From: an uncultured Mycobacterium sp.
Lineage (GTDB): Bacteria; Actinomycetota; Actinomycetes; Mycobacteriales; Mycobacteriaceae
Assembly: GCA_900078375.1 (NCBI GenBank)
Contig: FLQS01000030.1
Coordinates: 1 to 64,000 of the forward strand
Reading direction: 5' to 3'
Length of the DNA: 64,000 nucleotides
The position numbers and the translations under genes were made by a program. Position 1 is the stretch's first letter, and every line of letters begins with the position of its first letter. Under the pieces are notes generated by a model, which saw only the letters and a program-made list of their open reading frames with translations, had not been told where the DNA came from and ran no database searches. Shown piece after piece: positions 59,863 to 64,000 of the stretch.

Positions 59863-61689
59863 ATGACTTCAGCGACCATCCCAGGTTTGGATACGGCACC
59901 GACAAAGCATCACGGTCTCCTCGCTTGGGTCCAAGAGGTCGCCGAGCTGACGCAACCCGACCGGGTGGTCTTCGCCGACGGTTCCGCTGAGGAATACCAA
60001 CGGCTGTGCGACCAGCTGGTGGCTGCCGGCACCTTCACCGCGCTGAGCGACACCGAGGAGCCGAGCTCGTATCTGGCCCGTTCGGCGCCGTCCGACGTGG
60101 CGCGCGTGGAGTCGCGGACGTTCATCTGCTCGGAGCGGGCGATCGACGCCGGCCCCACGAACAACTGGATGGACCCGGCCGAAATGCGCGGCCTCATGAC
60201 CGAGCTGTACCGCGGCAGCATGCGTGGCCGCACCATGTATGTGGTGCCGTTCTGCATGGGCCCGCTGGGCGCCGACGATCCGAAGCTGGGCGTCGAGATC
60301 ACCGACTCCGAATACGTCGTCGTGTCGATGCGGACGATGACCCGCATGGGCAAGGCCGCGCTGGACAAGATCGGCGAGGACGGGTTCTTCGTCAAGGCGC
60401 TGCACTCGATCGGTGCGCCGCTCGAGCCCGGCCAGGACGACGTTCCGTGGCCATGCAGCGACACGAAATACATCACCCACTTCCCCGAGACCCGCGAGAT
60501 CTGGAGCTTCGGCTCGGGCTACGGCGGGAATGCGCTGTTGGGCAAGAAGTGCTTCGCGCTGCGCATTGCGTCCACCATGGGCCGCGACCAGGGCTGGCTG
60601 GCCGAGCACATGCTGATCCTCAAGCTGATCTCGCCGGAGAACAAGGCGTATTTCGTGGCCGCCGCGTTCCCGTCGGCCTGCGGTAAGACCAACCTGGCGA
60701 TGCTGCAGCCGACCATCCCCGGCTGGCGCGCCGAGACCGTCGGCGACGACATCGCCTGGATGCGCTTCGGCAAGGACGGCCGGCTGTATGCCACCAACCC
60801 GGAGTTCGGTTTCTTCGGTGTGGCACCGGGAACCAACTGGAGCTCCAACCCCAACGCGATGAAGACCGTCGCCGCCGGCAACACCGTCTTCACCAACGTC
60901 GCGCTGACCGACGAGGGCGGGGTCTGGTGGGAAGGACTCGAGGGCGACCCGCAGCACCTGATCGACTGGAAGGGCAACGACTGGGAACCGGGGTCGCCCG
61001 AGAAGGCCGCCCACCCGAACTCGCGCTACTGCACGCCGATGTCGCAGTGCCCCACGCTGGCACCGGAGTGGGACGACCCGCAGGGCGTGCCGATCTCGGC
61101 CATCCTGTTCGGCGGCCGCCGCAAGACGACGGTGCCGCTGGTGACGCAGGCACGCGACTGGCAGCACGGCGTGTTCATCGGAGCCACCCTGGGTTCCGAG
61201 CAGACCGCCGCCGCCGAGGGCAAGGTCGGCACCGTCCGTCGCGACCCCATGGCCATGCTGCCGTTCCTCGGTTACAACGTCGGCGACTACTTCGCCCACT
61301 GGATCGACCTCGGTAAGAACGCCGATGAGTCGAAGCTGCCGAAGATCTTCTTCGTCAACTGGTTCCGCCGCGGCGACGACGGCCGCTTCCTGTGGCCGGG
61401 CTTCGGTGAGAACAGCCGCGTGATGAAGTGGATCATCGAGCGGGTCGAGGGCAAGGCCAACGGAGCTTCGACGCCGATCGGCATCGTGCCCAAGGCCGGC
61501 GATCTCGATCTCGACGGCCTGGACACCGACGCCGGCGATGTCGACGAGGCGCTCGCGGTCAACATTCAGGAATGGCGCGACGAGCTGCCCCTGATCGAGG
61601 AGTGGTTCGAGTTCGTCGGCGAGAAGTTGCCGACCGGGGTCAAGGACGAGTTCGAGGCGCTCAAGCAGCGGCTCGCTGAAAGTTCCTAA
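59863..61689 (+). CDS. pckG: Phosphoenolpyruvate carboxykinase (GTP)
   Basis: 608 residues, ATG 59863 with GGAG at 59851-59854. GTP-type motifs: FPSACGKTN at residues 269-277 (kinase-1a/P-loop, with reactive Cys273), VGDDIAWMRF (metal-binding Asp), and the guanine-binding Phe region FFGVAPGTN. It converts oxaloacetate to PEP and CO2 in gluconeogenesis, needed for growth on fatty acids, which fits the lipid-import genes in the window. Position matches Rv0211 (pckA) of M. tuberculosis; I use the symbol for the GTP enzyme. Confidence 0.95.
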   Translation: MTSATIPGLDTAPTKHHGLLAWVQEVAELTQPDRVVFADGSAEEYQRLCDQLVAAGTFTALSDTEEPSSYLARSAPSDVARVESRTFICSERAIDAGPTNNWMDPAEMRGLMTELYRGSMRGRTMYVVPFCMGPLGADDPKLGVEITDSEYVVVSMRTMTRMGKAALDKIGEDGFFVKALHSIGAPLEPGQDDVPWPCSDTKYITHFPETREIWSFGSGYGGNALLGKKCFALRIASTMGRDQGWLAEHMLILKLISPENKAYFVAAAFPSACGKTNLAMLQPTIPGWRAETVGDDIAWMRFGKDGRLYATNPEFGFFGVAPGTNWSSNPNAMKTVAAGNTVFTNVALTDEGGVWWEGLEGDPQHLIDWKGNDWEPGSPEKAAHPNSRYCTPMSQCPTLAPEWDDPQGVPISAILFGGRRKTTVPLVTQARDWQHGVFIGATLGSEQTAAAEGKVGTVRRDPMAMLPFLGYNVGDYFAHWIDLGKNADESKLPKIFFVNWFRRGDDGRFLWPGFGENSRVMKWIIERVEGKANGASTPIGIVPKAGDLDLDGLDTDAGDVDEALAVNIQEWRDELPLIEEWFEFVGEKLPTGVKDEFEALKQRLAESS

Positions 61690-61703
61690 GCGCTCAAGAC
61701 GTA

Positions 61704-61739
61704 GACAGGGCCAGTTGACACCCGTCAACTGGCCCTGTC
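61704..61739. terminator. 16-bp perfect hairpin between pckG and fadD4
   Basis: Arms of 16 bases (61704-61719 GACAGGGCCAGTTGAC and its exact complement at 61724-61739) with loop ACCC. It lies 14 bases after the pckG stop and 13 bases before fadD4, and contains TTGACA at 61715-61720. It is either a strong pckG terminator or an operator for fadD4, or both. Confidence 0.7.
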
Positions 61740-61740
61740 G

Positions 61741-61746
61741 TATTGT
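61741..61746 (+). promoter_or_regulatory. Leaderless -10 element for fadD4
   Basis: TATTGT (TANNNT consensus) lies six bases before ATG 61753, and no ribosome binding site precedes this ATG, so fadD4 is probably transcribed as a leaderless mRNA. A TTGACA 20 bases further upstream would be a somewhat distant -35 inside the hairpin at 61704-61739. Confidence 0.55.
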
Positions 61747-61752
61747 GCATCC

Positions 61753-63288
61753 ATGCAGATCCGCGAGCATGCCGAGGCCACTCCCGACAAGCCGGCAGTC
61801 ATCCTGTATCCGTCCGGAAAGACCGTCACCTTCGCGCAGATGGAGGCACGGGCCAACCAGTTGGCGCACCTGTTCCGGCAGGCCGGGCTGAGCGAGGGTG
61901 ACGCCGTCGCGATCCTCCTGGAAAACAACGAGCACTTCCACACGGTGATGTGGGCGGCACGGCGCAGCGGGCTGTACTACGTGCCGATCAACACCCACCT
62001 GACGCCGGCCGAGGCCGCGTACATCATCGACAACTGCGAGGCCAAGGCGATCATCGGTTCGGCCGCGCTGAGCGAGACACTCGCGGGCCTCGGTGCTGAG
62101 CTGCCCAACGGTCTGCCGAAGCTGCTCGTCATAGCCGACGGGAAACTCGACGGCTGGCTGAGCTACCCCGAATGTGTTGCCGATCAACCGGATACCCCCA
62201 TCGACGACGAGATCGAGGGTGATCTGCTGCAGTACTCGTCGGGAACTACCGGGCGGCCCAAGGGCATCAAGCGCGACCTGCCGCACCTGCCGCCGTCGGA
62301 GGCCCCCGGCCTGATGAGTGCGCTGGTGGGCTTCTGGATGGACCCCAACGGCGTCTACCTCAGCCCCGCACCGCTGTATCACACGGCGCCGTCGGTGTGG
62401 TCGTTGTCCATGCTGGGTGCCGGCATCACGGTGGTGGTCCTGGAGAAGTTCGACGCCGAAGGCACCTTGGACGCGATCCAGCGCCATGGCGTGACCCATG
62501 GTCAGTTCGTTCCGGTGATGTTCACCCGGATGCTCAAACTTCCTGAAAGCGTGCGCAACTCGTACGACATCTCCAGTTTGAAGCGGGTCATGCACGCCGC
62601 GGCGCCGTGCCCGGTGGAGATCAAGAAACAGATCATCGACTGGTGGGGACCCATCGTCGACGAGTACTACGCCTCGTCGGAGGCCATCGGCTCGACGCTG
62701 ATCAGCGCCGAGGAGTGGCTGGCGCATCCGGGTTCGGTCGGAAAGCCGATGCTGGGTAACCTGCACATCCTCGACGAGGACGGCAACGAGCTGCCGCCGG
62801 GGGAGCCCGGTGAGATCTACTTCGAGGGCGGCAACACCTTCGAATACCTCAATGACTCCGAGAAGACAGCCGCGGCACGGCATTCCGAGGGCTGGATGAC
62901 GGTAGGCGATATCGGGTACGTGGACGAGGACGGCTACCTGTACCTCACCGACCGCAGGCACCACATGATCATCTCCGGCGGGGTGAACATCTATCCGCAG
63001 GAAGCCGAGAACATGCTCGTCACTCACCCGAAGGTGATGGATGCGGCCGTCTTCGGCGTGCCGGACGACGAGATGGGCCAAAGCGTGACGGGTGTGGTGC
63101 AGCTCGTCGACCCGGCCGAGGCGTCCGAGGAACTCGCCGAGGAGCTGTCGGCGTGGCTGCGAGATCGGTTGGCGCACTACAAGTGTCCGCGGTCCATCTC
63201 GTTCGAGGCACAGCTGCCCCGTACGGACACCGGCAAGTTGTACAAGCAGGAACTGATCGTCAAGTACTCGCCCGCGCCGACCGGCTAG
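61753..63288 (+). CDS. fadD4: Acyl-CoA synthetase FadD4
   Basis: 511 residues, ATG 61753. AMP-binding motif YSSGTTGRPKG (161-171), EYYASSEAIGSTLIS, GWMTVGDIGYVDEDGYLYLTDRRHHMIISGGVNIYPQEAE and C-terminal lysine region PRTDTGKLYKQEL. Activates a fatty or other carboxylic acid to the CoA thioester in the cytosol. In M. tuberculosis fadD4 (Rv0214) lies downstream of pckA with nadR between; here nadR is absent. The next gene follows at once and is probably in the same operon. Confidence 0.87.
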   Translation: MQIREHAEATPDKPAVILYPSGKTVTFAQMEARANQLAHLFRQAGLSEGDAVAILLENNEHFHTVMWAARRSGLYYVPINTHLTPAEAAYIIDNCEAKAIIGSAALSETLAGLGAELPNGLPKLLVIADGKLDGWLSYPECVADQPDTPIDDEIEGDLLQYSSGTTGRPKGIKRDLPHLPPSEAPGLMSALVGFWMDPNGVYLSPAPLYHTAPSVWSLSMLGAGITVVVLEKFDAEGTLDAIQRHGVTHGQFVPVMFTRMLKLPESVRNSYDISSLKRVMHAAAPCPVEIKKQIIDWWGPIVDEYYASSEAIGSTLISAEEWLAHPGSVGKPMLGNLHILDEDGNELPPGEPGEIYFEGGNTFEYLNDSEKTAAARHSEGWMTVGDIGYVDEDGYLYLTDRRHHMIISGGVNIYPQEAENMLVTHPKVMDAAVFGVPDDEMGQSVTGVVQLVDPAEASEELAEELSAWLRDRLAHYKCPRSISFEAQLPRTDTGKLYKQELIVKYSPAPTG

Positions 63289-64000
63289 ATGTTAGTCGTC
63301 GACCTCGCCGACCCGCCCCCGGCCGGGGTGACGGGGCCGCCCGGTGTCGTCGTTGCGATCGGGGAGTCGTCCACGGTCGATGGTGAATTCTGGCTTGATA
63401 CTGCGACATTCGCACTCACCGAGACCGAGCACGAAGATCGCCGGTTCGTCACCGTCGAGTCGGTCAGCGATACGGTGGCCGAACTGAGCGAACGCTGCCA
63501 GCGCTGGCCGCATGCCAGCGCGGTCTGCGACGACGTACTGCGCTCGGTCGACGTGACCGGTCCCGCACTGCCCGGAATCATCACCGAATCGTTGGCGTAC
63601 TCGACGCTGCAGGCGGGCCCTGAGTTCGCGCGTTGGCTGGCCGATCGTGGCCCGGCCGCGCTGCCCGACCTCCCCGAGCCGGTACTCGCCCAGCGCGACG
63701 GTGGCACGCTGCGGGTCCAGTTCAACCGAGCCACACGGCACAACGCCTTCAGTACCGACGCGCGGGCGCTATTGCTCGAGGCGCTGACCGTCGCCCTGCT
63801 CGACGACTCGGTCACCGAGGTGGTGTTGGGTGGCAACGGTCCATCCTTTTGCAGCGGCGGGGATCTCGGTGAGTTCGGTACGTTCGCCGATCCGGCTGCC
63901 GCGCATCTGGCCCGAACCCGGCACAGTCCCGCACTCGCGCTCGACGAGCTGACCCGCCGGTTGGGCCGCGCTTGCCGGGCCGAGATACACGGCCGCGTGC
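63289..64000 (+). CDS. Enoyl-CoA hydratase/isomerase-family protein, N-terminal part
   Basis: Open reading frame from ATG 63289, one base-pair after the fadD4 stop (TAG ATG), running through the window end without a stop (237 codons seen). The first 125 residues are an unusual N-terminal extension (VVVAIGESSTVDGEFWLDTATFALTE), then the crotonase fold begins: LRVQFNRATRHNAFSTDARALLLEAL and VVLGGNGPSFCSGGDLGEFG (oxyanion-hole motif). Partner of FadD4 in acyl-CoA metabolism by position. Confidence 0.8.
   Translation, partial: MLVVDLADPPPAGVTGPPGVVVAIGESSTVDGEFWLDTATFALTETEHEDRRFVTVESVSDTVAELSERCQRWPHASAVCDDVLRSVDVTGPALPGIITESLAYSTLQAGPEFARWLADRGPAALPDLPEPVLAQRDGGTLRVQFNRATRHNAFSTDARALLLEALTVALLDDSVTEVVLGGNGPSFCSGGDLGEFGTFADPAAAHLARTRHSPALALDELTRRLGRACRAEIHGRV

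Noticed and set aside
59869..63177. Very long open frame (1102 codons) on the minus strand opposite pckG and fadD4
   Set aside because: It is the complement of two well-supported genes; high third-position GC leaves antisense frames open. Its translation is Arg/His/Val-rich with no domain.
1..64000. tRNA, rRNA, CRISPR array, insertion sequence or prophage
   Set aside because: No cloverleaf-like sequence, no regularly spaced repeats and no transposase, integrase or phage protein were recognised on either strand.

Overview
The window is high-GC actinobacterial DNA, very probably from an environmental or rapidly growing mycobacterium (Mycolicibacterium-like). It carries a complete mce operon with its Mas genes, MmpL3 and MmpL11, haem-binding exported proteins, SigG, Zmp1, and many F420/deazaflavin-type small enzymes. 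Recalled from memory rather than searched, gene order follows the M. tuberculosis interval from mce1A (Rv0169) to fadD4 (Rv0214), interrupted by blocks that I read as accessory. No tRNA, rRNA, insertion sequence, prophage or CRISPR array was seen.

Layout. 1-10042: the end of mce1A, mce1B-F and four Mce-associated membrane protein genes, one tightly overlapping operon for a lipid importer. 10068-16799: DUF1275 membrane protein, short-chain dehydrogenase, secreted phosphodiester glycosidase, YeaQ/GlsB-like membrane protein, divergent pirin/MarR pair with an operator, haem-binding-type exported protein, ferritin-like protein, deazaflavin-dependent oxidoreductase. 16804-21042: sigG divergent from the monoacylglycerol lipase (Rv0183-type), a lipoprotein with a degenerate hydrolase site, a DUF2786 protein and a small zinc metallohydrolase. 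21047-27901: a molybdopterin oxidoreductase, an IclR-controlled pair (berberine-bridge-type flavoenzyme plus PhlG-like C-C hydrolase) and an exported protein resembling the PE-PPE domain. 27913-34999: ilvD divergent from a copper-type operon (DUF305 lipoprotein and ricR) under a perfect RicR-like operator; then an F420/FMN PPOX protein, an MFS exporter, an L,D-transpeptidase and a membrane-anchored esterase. 35046-39806: nitroreductase, zmp1, omamA/omamB (partners of Mce transporters), a CoA-binding protein and an HTH protein. 39803-46144: mmpL11 divergent from a haemophore gene, a second haem-binding-type protein and a PrrAB-like two-component system. 46141-59696: membrane proteins of Rv0204c/Rv0205 type, a 1212-residue exported repeat protein, mmpL3, NYN-domain protein, trmB, and a pair of degenerate dynamin-like GTPases. 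59863-64000: GTP-dependent PEP carboxykinase, fadD4 and the start of an enoyl-CoA hydratase-like gene.

Themes: lipid import (Mce1, Mas, OmamAB, FadD4), mycolate and haem traffic (MmpL3, MmpL11, haemophores), cell-wall remodelling, copper sensing and gluconeogenesis. The least explained parts are the giant repeat protein next to mmpL3, the oxidase/PhlG-like cluster with a double palindrome, the two-component system in the haem cluster with an 11-bp-phased direct repeat, and the paired GTPase-like proteins that both lack the Walker A lysine. Many starts here fit a leaderless promoter pattern (TANNNT, 6-8 nt, start codon), which I used to choose start codons.
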